This document shows, piece after piece, positions 26,974 through 36,084 of a stretch of 64,000 nt of DNA (position 1 is the first letter of the stretch; each line of letters starts with the position of its first letter). The notes under the pieces were generated by a model. That model did not search any database. It worked only from the letters and a program-made list of their open reading frames with translations, and was not told the DNA's origin. This DNA is from Mycolicibacterium mengxianglii. GTDB taxonomy: Bacteria > Actinomycetota > Actinomycetes > Mycobacteriales > Mycobacteriaceae. A program made the translations under genes and the position numbers. The stretch spans positions 4,464,001 to 4,528,000 of the forward strand of contig NZ_CP065373.1 of the NCBI RefSeq assembly GCF_015710575.1, given 5' to 3'.

Positions 26974-28341
26974 CTATCCGGCTGCCTCGGGTTGCGGCCC
27001 GTCGTAATCGGTTGGCAAAAGCGGCAATTCACCGGCGGTAGCCACTGCATCGACGGCAGTCGGGTCCAGCTCGAACAGCTCACGCAGCGCTTCGGCGTAG
27101 CTGTCACCGCCTGGGGCGCTCGCCAGCTGCTTGACCCGCACGGTGGGGGCGTGCAGCAGCTTGTCCACGACACGGCGCACGGTGTTGGCGACCTCGTGCC
27201 GATGGGCGGTATCCAGGCCGGGCAATCGGTTGTCCAGCCTCAGCAACTCGGCCTCGACCACATCGGCGGCGCGCTGACGGAGCGCGGTGACCGTGGGCGT
27301 CACCTCCGACATGCGCTGGCCGGCCAGGTAGCCGGCAACCTCGGTAGCCACGATCTGGCGCGCGGCATCGGCATCGGACGCTGCTGCCCGCGCCGCCGGC
27401 TCGCGCTGGATGCGGTCCATGTCGACCACCCAGACTCCGGGCAGGCCGGCCACCGCAGCATCGACATCCCTGGGCATGCCGAGGTCGCAGATCACCAATT
27501 GCCGGGTCTCGGGGCCGGTGCGGTGCGCCAGCGCGTGGTGCACGTCGGCCAGCGACACCACCGGCCGTACCGCTCCGGTGCTGGTGATCACGACGTCGAC
27601 ATCGGCCAGTGCCGCCGCCACGTCGTCGAGGCTGTGCGCCTGGGCCTCCACACCCTGCTCACGAAGATTCTCCGCCAGCCGCTGTGCCCGTGGTGTCGAA
27701 CGGTTGAGTACGTGTACCCGGGCGATCCCGGCGCGCACCAGGTGCGCGGCCGACAACGCGCCCATGGATCCGGCGCCGATCACCGCGGCGGTGCGTCCGG
27801 CAAGGCTTTCGAGCCGGGTTTCGGCCATCCCGAGAGCCACCGAGACCACCGACGCACCTGCGGCGTCGATACCGGTCTCGGAATGCACCCGCTTGCCCAC
27901 CGACAGCGCGCGCTGCGACAACTCGTGCAGCGTTCGTCCCACAGTCTGGTTGGCCTCGGCGGCGGCGTAGGCGCGGCGTACCTGCCCGAGCACCTGCTGT
28001 TCGCCGATGACGGCGGAGTCCAGGCCCGAAGCCACGGCGAACAGATGCTCGACGGCGGCCTCGGCGTAGCGGACATAGGCGTGCTTGGTCAGGTCGCCCA
28101 TCGACATCCCGGAGTGGTCCGAGAGCACCTGCCCGATCACCGACAGACCGCCGTGGAACGCCTCCACCACCGCGTAGACCTCGACCCGGTTGCAGGTCGA
28201 GAGCACCATCGCCTCGGTCACCAACGGCGACTGCAGCAGCTGATCGATGATCTTGGCCTGGTCGGATTCGTCGGTGGACAGCTGCTCCAGGACGGGTACC
28301 GGCGCACTGCGGTGCGAGACCCCGAATAACAGGACGCTCAC
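26974..28341 (-). CDS. hemA: Glutamyl-tRNA reductase
   Basis: HemA reduces glutamyl-tRNA to glutamate-1-semialdehyde with NADPH, the first and rate-setting step of C5 heme synthesis. The 455-residue protein has the catalytic cysteine in [12 protein letters not shown] (about residue 50), the NADPH site [15 protein letters not shown] (about residue 190) and a helical dimerisation tail. GTG at 28341 stands eight bases behind GGGGAGG. It heads hemA-hemC-hemD-hemB. The 183 bases between it and the glutaredoxin-like gene carry no other gene that I can support. Confidence 0.96.
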   Translation of the reverse strand: MSVLLFGVSHRSAPVPVLEQLSTDESDQAKIIDQLLQSPLVTEAMVLSTCNRVEVYAVVEAFHGGLSVIGQVLSDHSGMSMGDLTKHAYVRYAEAAVEHLFAVASGLDSAVIGEQQVLGQVRRAYAAAEANQTVGRTLHELSQRALSVGKRVHSETGIDAAGASVVSVALGMAETRLESLAGRTAAVIGAGSMGALSAAHLVRAGIARVHVLNRSTPRAQRLAENLREQGVEAQAHSLDDVAAALADVDVVITSTGAVRPVVSLADVHHALAHRTGPETRQLVICDLGMPRDVDAAVAGLPGVWVVDMDRIQREPAARAAASDADAARQIVATEVAGYLAGQRMSEVTPTVTALRQRAADVVEAELLRLDNRLPGLDTAHRHEVANTVRRVVDKLLHAPTVRVKQLASAPGGDSYAEALRELFELDPTAVDAVATAGELPLLPTDYDGPQPEAAG

Positions 28342-28524
28342 CGAGCGGGCCTCCCCGCAGATTCCTGTGCCGGTCTACCTGCTACCAACCGCGCGATCAC
28401 CCAGCACGCTCCCTTGCAGCTAACGGCGAATACGTCTTGCCAACTCAGGCAAAAACTGTCATCCACGGTAGTCGCTGAGGGGCAGGCCACCAAATTCATC
28501 AGACCACGCAGAAGGTTCCTTTGG

Positions 28525-28791
28525 TCACGTTTTGCGCGCAGCGAGGTCCGCTCGCAGCTGCGGCTCATCGACATCCCAATAGCTGTGCTCGGCGCCGTCG
28601 AGCAACACCACGGGCAACCTGTCACCGAACTCCGCACGCAGACTGCTGTCCCCGGCGGCGGCCAGCGCGTCCACGTCGACGGTGGACAACTCGAAATCCA
28701 GCTCGGTGGCCAGGTCGAGCAGTCGTTGCCGGACCCGCACGCAGATACTGCAACCGTCACGTGTCAGCAGCTGAACCTGTGCCCTACTCAC
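28525..28791 (-). CDS. Glutaredoxin-like protein with CSIC active site
   Basis: The 88-residue thioredoxin-fold protein has the redox motif DGCSICVRVRQRL near residue 15, a TVDVDALAAAG strand and the cis-proline in LPVVLLDGAEHSYW. It probably reduces disulfides using mycothiol or thioredoxin; CSIC is not the standard glutaredoxin CPYC. Two adjacent GTG codons (28794, 28791) can start it; the second gives VSRAQVQLLTRDGC. It precedes hemA in the same direction but 183 bp away, matching Rv0508. Confidence 0.85.
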   Translation of the reverse strand: MSRAQVQLLTRDGCSICVRVRQRLLDLATELDFELSTVDVDALAAAGDSSLRAEFGDRLPVVLLDGAEHSYWDVDEPQLRADLAARKT

Positions 28792-28865
28792 CACGAGAGT
28801 GTCCCACTGGCTTAGTAGGGTGAACCTGCGGCCGTGACGCGGCCACGCGCAGAAGGGGGTCGAGG

Positions 28866-29756
28866 ATGCTCGGGCGCCATGTCGACGGTGCGCAGGGGCT
28901 CGCGGGCGAAGCCAGTGCCGAACGTGCCGCATTGGGCCTGGAATCGGAGCTGGATGCCTTGGGCGAGACGGTCGAACTGCCTCCCCCGCCGGCAGATCTG
29001 ACCGCTGCGGCCTTCTTCGACGTCGACAACACCCTGGTGCACGGGTCCTCGCTGGTGCATTTCGCCCGCGGCCTGGCTGCCCGCAAGTACTTCACCTACA
29101 ACGACGTCCTCGGCTTCGTTTACGCGCAGGCGAAATTCCAGCTGACCGGCCGGGAGAACAGCGACGACGTGGCCGAAGGCCGGCGTAAGGCGCTGGCTTT
29201 CATCGAGGGTCGGTCCACCGCTGAGCTGGTGGCCGTCGGCGAGGAGATCTTCGACGAGATCATCGCCGACAAGATCTGGCCGGGCACCCGTGCTCTGGCC
29301 CAGATGCACCTCGACGCCGGCCAGCAGGTGTGGCTGGTCACGGCCACGCCGTACGAGCTGGCCGCCACGATCGCCAAGAAGCTGGGCCTCACCGGCGCGC
29401 TGGGTACGGTCGCCGAATCGGTGGACGGGGTGTTCACCGGCAGGCTCGTCGGCGAGATCCTGCACGGCACCGGCAAGGCGCACGCCGTTCGGGCTCTGGC
29501 CATCCGGGAAGGGCTCAACCTGCGGCGTTGCACCGCCTACTCCGACAGTTACAACGACGTGCCGATGTTGTCGCTGTGCGGTACGGCCGTCGCGATCAAT
29601 CCCGACGCCGACCTGCGGGATCTTGCGCGGGAGCGCGGCTGGGAGATCCGGGATTACCGCACCGCCCGCAAGGCGGCGCGCATCGGAGTGCCGTCCGCGT
29701 TGGCCCTCGGCGCTGCCGGCGGCGCGCTGGCAGCCGTTGCGTCGCGGCGGCGATAG
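28866..29756 (+). CDS. HAD-IB family hydrolase (SerB1-like phosphatase)
   Basis: The 296-residue protein has HAD motif [18 protein letters not shown] near residue 50, motif II in [11 protein letters not shown], and motif III/IV in [15 protein letters not shown] near residue 235. Within this subfamily phosphoserine is one known substrate; lysophosphatidic acid and other lipids are others. The C-terminal [16 protein letters not shown] may be a membrane helix. That points to a lipid phosphate at the membrane rather than to serine synthesis. The ATG at 28866 follows GGGGG-TCGAGG. Confidence 0.82.
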   Translation: MLGRHVDGAQGLAGEASAERAALGLESELDALGETVELPPPPADLTAAAFFDVDNTLVHGSSLVHFARGLAARKYFTYNDVLGFVYAQAKFQLTGRENSDDVAEGRRKALAFIEGRSTAELVAVGEEIFDEIIADKIWPGTRALAQMHLDAGQQVWLVTATPYELAATIAKKLGLTGALGTVAESVDGVFTGRLVGEILHGTGKAHAVRALAIREGLNLRRCTAYSDSYNDVPMLSLCGTAVAINPDADLRDLARERGWEIRDYRTARKAARIGVPSALALGAAGGALAAVASRRR

Positions 29757-29813
29757 TCGCCGCATTGGTAAGCTGCGCCGCTGAAGACCAGTGCAAAGGA
29801 CGCGTCACCTGCT

Positions 29814-30314
29814 ATGGCCATTGCTGAAGAGATCATCGGCACGCATTACCACTACCACGACCACTTCGTCGTCGGCCGGGAGAAGATCCGGGAGTTCGCC
29901 CAAGCGGTCAAAGACGAGCATCCCGCCCACTACGACGCCTCCATCGCGCGCGATCTCGGTCACGACAACGTGGTGGCCTCGCTGACGTTCGTCGCGGTGG
30001 CGGGCCGGCAGGTGCAACTCGAGATGTTCAAGAATTTTGATGTCGGCATCAACCTGGCGCGGGTGATCCACCGCGATCAGAAGTTGACCTTCCACCGGCC
30101 GATCGTGGCAGGTGACAAGTTGTTCTTCGACTCCTACCTGGACTCGGTCACCCAGTCCCACGGAGCCGTGATCGCCGAGCTGCGCAGCGAGGTGACCGAC
30201 GCCGAGGGCAAACCGGTGCTCACCACGGTGGTCACCATGCTGGGCGAGGCCGAAAGCGACGAACACACCAGTGCACAGGTTGCGGCAATTGCATCCCGAA
30301 TCGCTGGCGCATAG
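29814..30314 (+). CDS. MaoC-like N-terminal (hot-dog) dehydratase domain protein, UPF0336/HadA-like
   Basis: The single hot-dog domain protein of 166 residues starts [21 protein letters not shown] and has [20 protein letters not shown] near residue 43. This matches the UPF0336 group to which HadA/HadC of the mycolic FAS-II dehydratase belong. HadA-type subunits lack the full catalytic Asp-His and pair with HadB-type partners; none is adjacent here. The gene lies 11 bp before the mycolate methyltransferase, so a link to mycolic acid modification is plausible. Confidence 0.8.
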   Translation: MAIAEEIIGTHYHYHDHFVVGREKIREFAQAVKDEHPAHYDASIARDLGHDNVVASLTFVAVAGRQVQLEMFKNFDVGINLARVIHRDQKLTFHRPIVAGDKLFFDSYLDSVTQSHGAVIAELRSEVTDAEGKPVLTTVVTMLGEAESDEHTSAQVAAIASRIAGA

Positions 30315-30325
30315 GGTCGGCGGCT

Positions 30326-31231
30326 ATGACGCGGGCAACCGACAAGGCCAAAGACGAGGCTCTCACGCCGCACTTCGAGGACGTGCAGACGCATTACGAC
30401 CTGTCTGACGACTTCTTCCGGTTGTTCCTCGATCCCACCCAGACTTACAGCTGCGCGTACTTCGAGCAGGACGACTACACCCTCGAACAGGCGCAGATCG
30501 CCAAGATCGACCTGTCACTGGGCAAGTGCGAACTCCAGCCGGGGATGACGCTGCTCGATGTCGGCTGCGGGTGGGGTGCCACCATCCACCGCGCGGTGGA
30601 GAAGCACGACGTCAACGTCATCGGGCTGACCCTCAGCGAGAACCAGCACGCGCACGTCGCGAAGAAGCTGGCCGAGTCGGAGGTCGTCAAGCAGTCCGGC
30701 CGCAGCGCCGAGGTACGGCTGCAGGGCTGGGAGGAATTCGACCAACCCGTCGACCGGATCGTGTCGATCGGGGCGTTCGAGCATTTCGGCGACGACCGCT
30801 ACGACGCGTTCTTCGAGAAGGCCTACAACATCCTGCCCGACGACGGCGTGATGATGCTGCACACCATCGTCAAGCCCAGTGACGCCGAGTTCGCCGAACG
30901 CGGTCTGCCGCTGACCATGACGAAGCTGAAGTTCTTCAAATTCATCATGGACGAGATCTTCCCGGGCGGACGCCTGCCGTTTGTGTCCGTGGTTGAGGAG
31001 CACGCCACCAAGGTGGGCTTCAAGGTGGAGCGTGTGCAGCCGCTGCGGTTGCACTACGCCCGCACGCTCACCCAGTGGGCGCAGGCGCTGGAAGCCCACA
31101 AGGACCAGGCGATCGCCATCCAGTCCCAAGAGGTCTACGACCGCTACATGCGGTACCTGACCGGCTGTGCCGAACTGTTCACCGAGGGTTACACCGACGT
31201 CTGCCAGTTCACCCTGACCAAAGGCCGGTAA
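30326..31231 (+). CDS. cmaA2: Cyclopropane mycolic acid synthase family methyltransferase (CmaA2 position)
   Basis: This 301-residue class I SAM methyltransferase modifies double bonds of meromycolate chains. It has LLDVGCGWGATIHRAVEKH (SAM motif I, about residue 72), the bicarbonate-site residues Cys in TYSCAYFE, Glu in GAFEHFG and His in MMLHTIV, and a helical lid. TAGGGT eight bases before the ATG indicates a leaderless transcript. Synteny fits cmaA2 of M. tuberculosis, but cis or trans cyclopropanation, or methyl transfer, cannot be decided from sequence. A 15-bp tandem duplication covers its stop codon. Confidence 0.88.
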   Translation: MTRATDKAKDEALTPHFEDVQTHYDLSDDFFRLFLDPTQTYSCAYFEQDDYTLEQAQIAKIDLSLGKCELQPGMTLLDVGCGWGATIHRAVEKHDVNVIGLTLSENQHAHVAKKLAESEVVKQSGRSAEVRLQGWEEFDQPVDRIVSIGAFEHFGDDRYDAFFEKAYNILPDDGVMMLHTIVKPSDAEFAERGLPLTMTKLKFFKFIMDEIFPGGRLPFVSVVEEHATKVGFKVERVQPLRLHYARTLTQWAQALEAHKDQAIAIQSQEVYDRYMRYLTGCAELFTEGYTDVCQFTLTKGR

Positions 31232-31247
31232 CCCAAAGGCCGGTAAC
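31218..31247. repeat. Perfect tandem duplication of 15 bp over the methyltransferase stop codon
   Basis: CCAAAGGCCGGTAAC occurs twice head to tail. The first copy supplies the final Lys-Gly-Arg codons and the TAA; the second repeats them in frame, so two stops follow one another. The perfect identity suggests a recent replication slip. Confidence 0.9.
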
Positions 31248-31265
31248 CCGCCCGGCTCGGCGCCG

Positions 31266-32333
31266 TCAGCCGAAGAACATGTTGCGGCGGCCCGCCAGCA
31301 ACTGGTACAGCGTCTGCTGGATGGTCTCGCGGACCTGGTCCGTCAGATCGAACGTGATCATCGGGTCGTCCGCGGCGGTGTCGTCGTAGTCAGCGGTCTC
31401 GATGGGCGTACCGAACGCGATGTGCCACTTGGACGGCAGCGGCACCAGACCGAGCGGTCCGGCGAGCGGAAACAGCGGCGTCACAGGGAAATACGGCAGA
31501 CCGAGCAGTCGCGCCAGCAGCTTCACGTCGGTGAGCATCGGATAGATCTCTTCAGAGCCCACGATGGAGCACGGGATGATCGGCGCCTTGGTGTGCAGCG
31601 CCGCGGACACAAAGCCGCCGCGACCGAACCGCTGCAGTTTGTAGCGGTCCTTGAAGTTCTTGCCCAGCCCCTTGTAGCCCTCGGGGAAGACCGCCGTCAG
31701 CTCTCCCCCGGCCAGCAGCCGGTGGGCGTCAGCGGTGCAGGCCATGGTGTGGCCGGCCTTGCGGGCGGCATGCCCCAGCACCGGCAGATCGAAGACCATG
31801 TCGGCGGCCAGCATCCGTAGATCCCGGTGGGCGGGGTGGTGGTCCTTGACCGCGACCGATGCCATCAGCCCGTCGAAGGGCAGCACTCCGGCGTGGTTGG
31901 CCACGACCAGGCCCGCACCGGTCTCCGGCAGGTTCTCGATGCCACTGACCTCGACGCGGAACCAGGACTGGAACAGCGGCCTCAGCAAAGGCAGAAACAC
32001 CGCTTCGTTGAGGTGGGGGTCGAAGCCGAACTCGTCGACGACGTAATCGCCGGTGAGTCGCTTGCGGACGAATTCGGCGATCGCGGCGATGCGCAGCGCG
32101 ATATCGTTCGGGGCGTCCTCCTCGACACCTGCGCCCCCAGCGGTGCCACGGTGGGCGTCGATCTCGCGGACCACGGCGGCCATCTGCTCGGCCGACGCCC
32201 GGGCGTCGGCCTCGGATACCAGCGACGGGTGCCGACGGGCCGCGTCAGCGCGCAGGCCGGCCCGCCGCGCCGCCGCCGCACGACTCGAATTCCCATGCAG
32301 CGGAATGACTTTCGCTTTGGACTCACCCGGCAC
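31266..32333 (-). CDS. Lysophospholipid acyltransferase family protein (Rv0502-like)
   Basis: The 355-residue protein has a PlsC-like domain with VVANHAGVLPFDG near residue 165, where the usual H-x4-D is replaced by H-x6-D, and the FPEGYKGLGK acyl-acceptor motif near residue 255. It probably moves acyl chains onto glycerophospholipids or glycolipids at the membrane. The N-terminal 90 residues are Ala/Arg-rich. The GTG at 32333 follows AGGGGG by five bases and is preferred; an ATG at 32366 is possible and would nearly touch the epimerase stop. Confidence 0.85.
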   Translation of the reverse strand: MPGESKAKVIPLHGNSSRAAAARRAGLRADAARRHPSLVSEADARASAEQMAAVVREIDAHRGTAGGAGVEEDAPNDIALRIAAIAEFVRKRLTGDYVVDEFGFDPHLNEAVFLPLLRPLFQSWFRVEVSGIENLPETGAGLVVANHAGVLPFDGLMASVAVKDHHPAHRDLRMLAADMVFDLPVLGHAARKAGHTMACTADAHRLLAGGELTAVFPEGYKGLGKNFKDRYKLQRFGRGGFVSAALHTKAPIIPCSIVGSEEIYPMLTDVKLLARLLGLPYFPVTPLFPLAGPLGLVPLPSKWHIAFGTPIETADYDDTAADDPMITFDLTDQVRETIQQTLYQLLAGRRNMFFG

Positions 32334-32368
32334 GCTGGCCCCCTCTCCCCACCCTTTTGAATACATCG

Positions 32369-33457
32369 CTAGCTGCCCCAACGCTGCGCTGTCGCCAGAG
32401 CGCGGCTCTCCACCGAGCGTACCCATCGCGGGTCGATAATCGGAGTCAAACCACGTCCGCGGACGTAATCGTCGAAGGCCTGCAGGGTGCTCCATCTGGG
32501 CTCGTAACCGAGTTCGGTACGCATCCGCGTGGTGTCCATCACTCGGCCGTAGCTCATGTACGCCAAGTGGTCGCGATTGAATTCCGTTCCACTGGTGGCG
32601 CGCAGCAGCGAATCCGCCATGCGCACCCCCAGCGACGGCAGCGGCAACGGCAGGCGTCCCGAACGGCGGATCGCCTGCGACATCATGATGATCCCGCTGG
32701 CGCCCACGTTGAAGGTCCCCGACTTTCCGGCCATCGTCGCGAGCTCCAGAACGCCCAGGGCGTCCTGTTCGTGCAGCAGTTGCAGGCGGGCATCCCGGCC
32801 CACCACAGTGGGCACCACAGGCCCGGCCAGGTACCGCGACAGGGCGGTGTCCATCGCCGGCCCGATCATGTTGGCCAGCCGCAGCAGGGTCACTGCGATA
32901 TCGGGACGCCGACGGCCGAGCCCACGCGCGTAACCCTCGATGTCGAGACTGTCGCGGGCGAACCCCTCACGCAGCGGACGGCGGCTACTGCTGTCCTCGG
33001 TGAACATCACCGGGTCATGCGCGCTGGAACCGTAGATCTCCGACGTCGACTTGAGTACCACCCGGCGCACCAACGGCGCCTTCTGGCACGCGGCGAACAG
33101 CTGCATCGCACCCATGACGTTGATTTCCTTCAACGTCGCGCGTCCACCAGAACCAGGGGCATAGGACGCCGCGGCAGCATGCACCACGGTGTCGACATCG
33201 CCATTGCGAATCACTTTGGCGATGAAGGGATTTCGAATATCGGCACGGACGAACTCCGCACGACCCATCCGTCGCAGCATGTCTTTGCTCGGTGTCATCG
33301 CATCCACGGCGATCACCCGTTCGATGGACGGGTTGGCAGCCAACCTGGCGGTGAGATAGCCACCGAGAAACCGGCAGGCCCCCGTGACCAGCACCACCTT
33401 GGGAGGGTGAAGTGGGGCCCTGGGATCGTCGGTGTCGCGGTCGCCGGCCGATTCCAT
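32369..33457 (-). CDS. NAD-dependent epimerase-like protein with atypical active site (GalE2-type)
   Basis: The extended-SDR protein of 362 residues has a modified dinucleotide motif TGACRFLGGYL (Arg for the second Gly). Where Tyr-x3-Lys is expected it has FARDSLDIEGYAR, so the usual catalytic pair is absent. The surrounding LLRLANMIGP and STSEIYGSS are normal for the fold. It may bind nucleotide without epimerase activity or use other residues. TAGCCT six bases before the ATG marks a leaderless promoter, downstream of the bS22 terminator. Confidence 0.83.
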   Translation of the reverse strand: MESAGDRDTDDPRAPLHPPKVVLVTGACRFLGGYLTARLAANPSIERVIAVDAMTPSKDMLRRMGRAEFVRADIRNPFIAKVIRNGDVDTVVHAAAASYAPGSGGRATLKEINVMGAMQLFAACQKAPLVRRVVLKSTSEIYGSSAHDPVMFTEDSSSRRPLREGFARDSLDIEGYARGLGRRRPDIAVTLLRLANMIGPAMDTALSRYLAGPVVPTVVGRDARLQLLHEQDALGVLELATMAGKSGTFNVGASGIIMMSQAIRRSGRLPLPLPSLGVRMADSLLRATSGTEFNRDHLAYMSYGRVMDTTRMRTELGYEPRWSTLQAFDDYVRGRGLTPIIDPRWVRSVESRALATAQRWGS

Positions 33458-33565
33458 CCAGCCAGGCTACCGGCCCGTCCTGCACTCGGCAGTCTTACCC
33501 GGAGACCGACAGGAGATACCCCACGGCCACACAGCCACGTCCCCGCAGCCCGAAGTCCACACAGC

Positions 33566-33601
33566 ACAGATGCGGGCCCGCATGAGCAGGCCCGCATCTG
33601 T
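33566..33601 (-). terminator. Strong hairpin terminator downstream of the bS22 gene
   Basis: Perfect 13-bp arms ACAGATGCGGGCC and GGCCCGCATCTGT flank a ten-base loop. The structure begins seven bases after the bS22 stop on the minus strand and lies before the independent promoter of the epimerase gene. It has no T-tract, like most mycobacterial terminators. Confidence 0.8.
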
Positions 33602-33608
33602 GGTGGGA

Positions 33609-33710
33609 CTACTTACCGAGTTTTCTGCGCTGCACCCGCGTACGACGCAGCAGCTTGCGGTGCTTCTTCTTCGACATGCGCTTGCGCCGCTTCTTGATGA
33701 CTGAACCCAT
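33609..33710 (-). CDS. Small ribosomal subunit protein bS22 (AURKAIP1/COX24 domain, 33 aa)
   Basis: The ATG at 33710 opens a 33-residue, extremely basic peptide that begins [19 protein letters not shown] and ends [12 protein letters not shown]. It matches the actinobacterial AURKAIP1/COX24 peptide (Rv0500B in M. tuberculosis), which was found as bS22 near the decoding centre of the mycobacterial 30S subunit. GGAG precedes the start. It is easily missed by size filters. It is flanked by hairpins, so it probably forms its own short transcript. Confidence 0.93.
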
Positions 33711-33729
33711 TAACTCCGCTGCCTACTAG

Positions 33730-33745
33730 CGCGCCAACCGGCGCG
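33730..33745. other. Short hairpin CGCGCC-AACC-GGCGCG upstream of bS22
   Basis: Six perfect GC pairs close a four-base loop, 20 bp before the bS22 ATG and 109 bp after the stop of the BldC-like gene. It could end that gene's transcript or lie in the bS22 leader; sequence alone does not decide. Confidence 0.4.
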
Positions 33746-33853
33746 TTCACTGACACGACTGAACCTGGCCACCTTACCGAAAGAATGGCCCATGACAGAA
33801 ACGGGGCCGGAAACGGGCTCGAACCAGTGGCTGGGGCCCGTTCCGACCGACGA

Positions 33854-34123
33854 TCAGCCGGCGTCGAAGTACGACGTCTCCAGCAGATCGTGGACCGCTT
33901 TGGCATGCACGCGAAAAGAGCGTCCGACCCGCACCGCCGGCAGCTCGCCGTTGTGCACAAGTCGGTACACCGTCATCTTGCTGACCCGCATGAGACCGGC
34001 GACCTCAGCGACCGTGAGGAACTGCGTCCTCCCAGCCGACTGGCCGTCGGAGGCGGAGGACCCGCCACCATCACGCTTGCCGCTAGATGAATCCCGTGCC
34101 GATGGCCCGTTCATAGACGTCAT
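33854..34123 (-). CDS. Helix-turn-helix (BldC/excisionase-type) DNA-binding protein
   Basis: The 89-residue protein has a Ser/Gly-rich, disordered first third and then a MerR-like/Xis HTH: LTVAEVAGLMRVSKMTVYRL (about residues 36-55), followed by VRVGRSFRVHAKAVHDLL. BldC-type proteins bind DNA cooperatively as head-to-tail oligomers and control development in Streptomyces; the mycobacterial counterpart is Rv0500A. The 139 bp between it and proC contain a hairpin but no gene. Target genes are unknown. Confidence 0.88.
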   Translation of the reverse strand: MTSMNGPSARDSSSGKRDGGGSSASDGQSAGRTQFLTVAEVAGLMRVSKMTVYRLVHNGELPAVRVGRSFRVHAKAVHDLLETSYFDAG

Positions 34124-34153
34124 CGCAACCCAATCAATCAGGCACGGCCAGTT

Positions 34154-34175
34154 CCAGCGGCTTCCCCTCCGCTGG
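34154..34175. other. Hairpin CCAGCGG-N8-CCGCTGG between proC and the BldC-like gene
   Basis: Perfect 7-bp arms lie 31 bp before the BldC-like start and 88 bp past the proC stop. It could be a weak terminator for proC or part of the next promoter. Confidence 0.4.
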
Positions 34176-34262
34176 CACGAACACGCGCTTACAACGAGGA
34201 GAATAGCGGGGCTGATGGGGTTACTGCGACGGGTGTGGGGTTATCCATCCAAAATTCCCGAA

Positions 34263-35150
34263 CTACTCTGATGTAATTCCTAGCTGCTCAGAGCGCCTTT
34301 TTGCCGCTTCGACGGCATGACCGACAGCCGCCCGCAAACCCCCACGCTCAAGCTCGCGCAGCCCCGCCGCGGTAGTGCCCCCAGGTGAGGTGACGGTCGC
34401 CCTTAGCTGGGCAGGCGTGGTGTCGGGGCCACCTGTGAAACCACGTCCGAACCCAGCTCCAGACGCCGCCCGACGCGTGTCGTCGATCTGCTCCAGCAAC
34501 ATCGCCGCCGAGCCCGCCATCGTTTGCACAGCGAGGTCGGTGGCCACCGATCGGGACAGCCCGGAATCGACAGCGGCGTCGACGAGCGCCTCCACCAAGA
34601 GGAAAAAATAAGCCGGGCCGGAGCCGGACAACGCCGTCACCGCATCAAGCTGAGCCTCGGCCACCGTGATGACCCCGCCGACACAATCGAACAGCGCCGC
34701 GACGTCCTTGAGTTGCTCCGCCGACGCGAACCGGCCGGGGGCGATCGCGGTCACGCCGGCGCCGACGAGAGCGGGCGCATTGGGCATGGCGCGCACCACC
34801 GGCGAGCCCGCAGGCAACCGGGATTCGTAGAACGCCGTGGACACTCCCGCGGCGATGGAGACGATCAACTGCTCGGCGCTGTCGGAGTCGGCCAGGGAAG
34901 CGGCCTCGGCGACCTGGGCGACGACGGGCTCCACATCGGTGGGCTTCACCGCGACCACGATGTGCTGGGCGTACTCAGCGGCGTCCTTGACCGACGTGAC
35001 GAGCACCGAGTACTTCTCCGACAGGTACTTCGCCCGCTCCGGCATCCGTTCGGACACCACCAGGTCTTTGACCTGTCGCCCGGAGCGAAGCAGGCCTGCC
35101 AGCAGCGCCTCACCCATGTTGCCGCCGCCGATGATCGCGATTCTTGCCAT
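34263..35150 (-). CDS. proC: Pyrroline-5-carboxylate reductase
   Basis: ProC catalyses the last step of proline synthesis, reducing P5C with NAD(P)H. The 295-residue protein begins MARIAIIGGGNMGEALLAGL (Rossmann motif). Its C-terminal signature includes ALSGSGPAYFFLLVEAL (about residue 170) and VTSPGGTTAAGLRELE (about residue 245). The ATG at 35150 has TAGGGT seven bases upstream, so it is probably leaderless. The alternative ATG three codons earlier would sit inside that spacer. Confidence 0.95.
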   Translation of the reverse strand: MARIAIIGGGNMGEALLAGLLRSGRQVKDLVVSERMPERAKYLSEKYSVLVTSVKDAAEYAQHIVVAVKPTDVEPVVAQVAEAASLADSDSAEQLIVSIAAGVSTAFYESRLPAGSPVVRAMPNAPALVGAGVTAIAPGRFASAEQLKDVAALFDCVGGVITVAEAQLDAVTALSGSGPAYFFLLVEALVDAAVDSGLSRSVATDLAVQTMAGSAAMLLEQIDDTRRAASGAGFGRGFTGGPDTTPAQLRATVTSPGGTTAAGLRELERGGLRAAVGHAVEAAKRRSEQLGITSE

Positions 35151-35222
35151 GTGGGGCACCCTAGCGCTGCGCGGAGCGCGGTTGCGGGACGAGGCCGGGT
35201 GAGACCCATCGCATGCCGGCGG

Positions 35223-36050
35223 TCAGTCGGGGGCGGGCACCAGCGCGAGTTGGCGGGTCTGCGCGACCAGCCGGTCCTCACAGTCGACCACCACGTAGTC
35301 CTGGTCGAACCACTCCTGGCCGATCTGGGTGGTGGTCGACAGCACCCGCAGCCACCCGTCGGCGGGCCGGCTGCGCAGATACGCCGTCAGCTGCACGGTA
35401 GGGGCCCAGCCGCGGCGCTCCACCGCGAACGTCACAGGTGCGGAGATGTCACCGCACAGCAGCGCGAACAACACATCAGGCGCCTCGTCGCGGGGCCGCA
35501 CCCAGATCCGGGTCCGTGGCACGCCCTCGATCCCGGGTCGCAACCCCGACAGGTCCGGCCGGATGTCGCAGCCCGCCGACAGATGGTTGACGTCGGCCAG
35601 CGGGTGACCCGGGCCGATCGGAGCGAGGCCGGCAGGGGGCTCCGGACTCATCAACGACAGCACCGGATTGGCCGCCAGCAGCGGCGTGACGTGGTGTTCC
35701 GGCGCGCCGAGGGTCACCGCAGCCCGCACCGCCACCCGGTCGCCCTGGATGAGGTCGACGTCCACCAGGCTGATCCGCCTGCCCGGCTTGCGCAGGGTCG
35801 CCACCAGCTCGACCGGGCCCGGGTCCGGTGCCCACAGGAAGTTCGCCGACACCACCACCGGCTCGGCGTCCCCGCCCGCGACGTCGGCCAGTGCCAGCCG
35901 GGCGGCTTTCGCACACAACGCCAGCATCACCCCGCCGTGGATCTTCGGGCCGATGGTCCAGTGCGGGTTCAACTCCCCGGTGTACACCGCGGTGCTGCCG
36001 TCGACGGTGCCGGCACGCAGCGCCATGGCATGGGAGAACAACGGGGTCAT
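35223..36050 (-). CDS. Acyl-CoA thioesterase-like double hot-dog protein (Rv0499-like)
   Basis: The 275-residue protein has two hot-dog halves. The first contains HWTIGPKIHGGVMLALCAKA (about residues 30-49), typical of TesB-like thioesterases. The second contains RGWAPTVQLTAYLRSRPADGW. It probably hydrolyses acyl-CoA, with an unknown chain. Its start lies 34 bp after the stop of the sugar-phosphate isomerase gene, and the two are likely co-transcribed. Confidence 0.78.
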   Translation of the reverse strand: MTPLFSHAMALRAGTVDGSTAVYTGELNPHWTIGPKIHGGVMLALCAKAARLALADVAGGDAEPVVVSANFLWAPDPGPVELVATLRKPGRRISLVDVDLIQGDRVAVRAAVTLGAPEHHVTPLLAANPVLSLMSPEPPAGLAPIGPGHPLADVNHLSAGCDIRPDLSGLRPGIEGVPRTRIWVRPRDEAPDVLFALLCGDISAPVTFAVERRGWAPTVQLTAYLRSRPADGWLRVLSTTTQIGQEWFDQDYVVVDCEDRLVAQTRQLALVPAPD

Positions 36051-36084
36051 CAGATCCTTCTCGGCTGTCGGGCCCGCTGGGACG

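Noticed and set aside
28342..28524. Rex-type redox operator or extra gene upstream of hemA
   Set aside because: No TTGTGAA-type inverted repeat and no credible small frame was found in these 183 bases.
33746..33853. tRNA or other structured RNA before the BldC-like gene
   Set aside because: Some local pairing (GGGCTCG/CGGGCCC-like) but no cloverleaf with T-arm and acceptor could be drawn.
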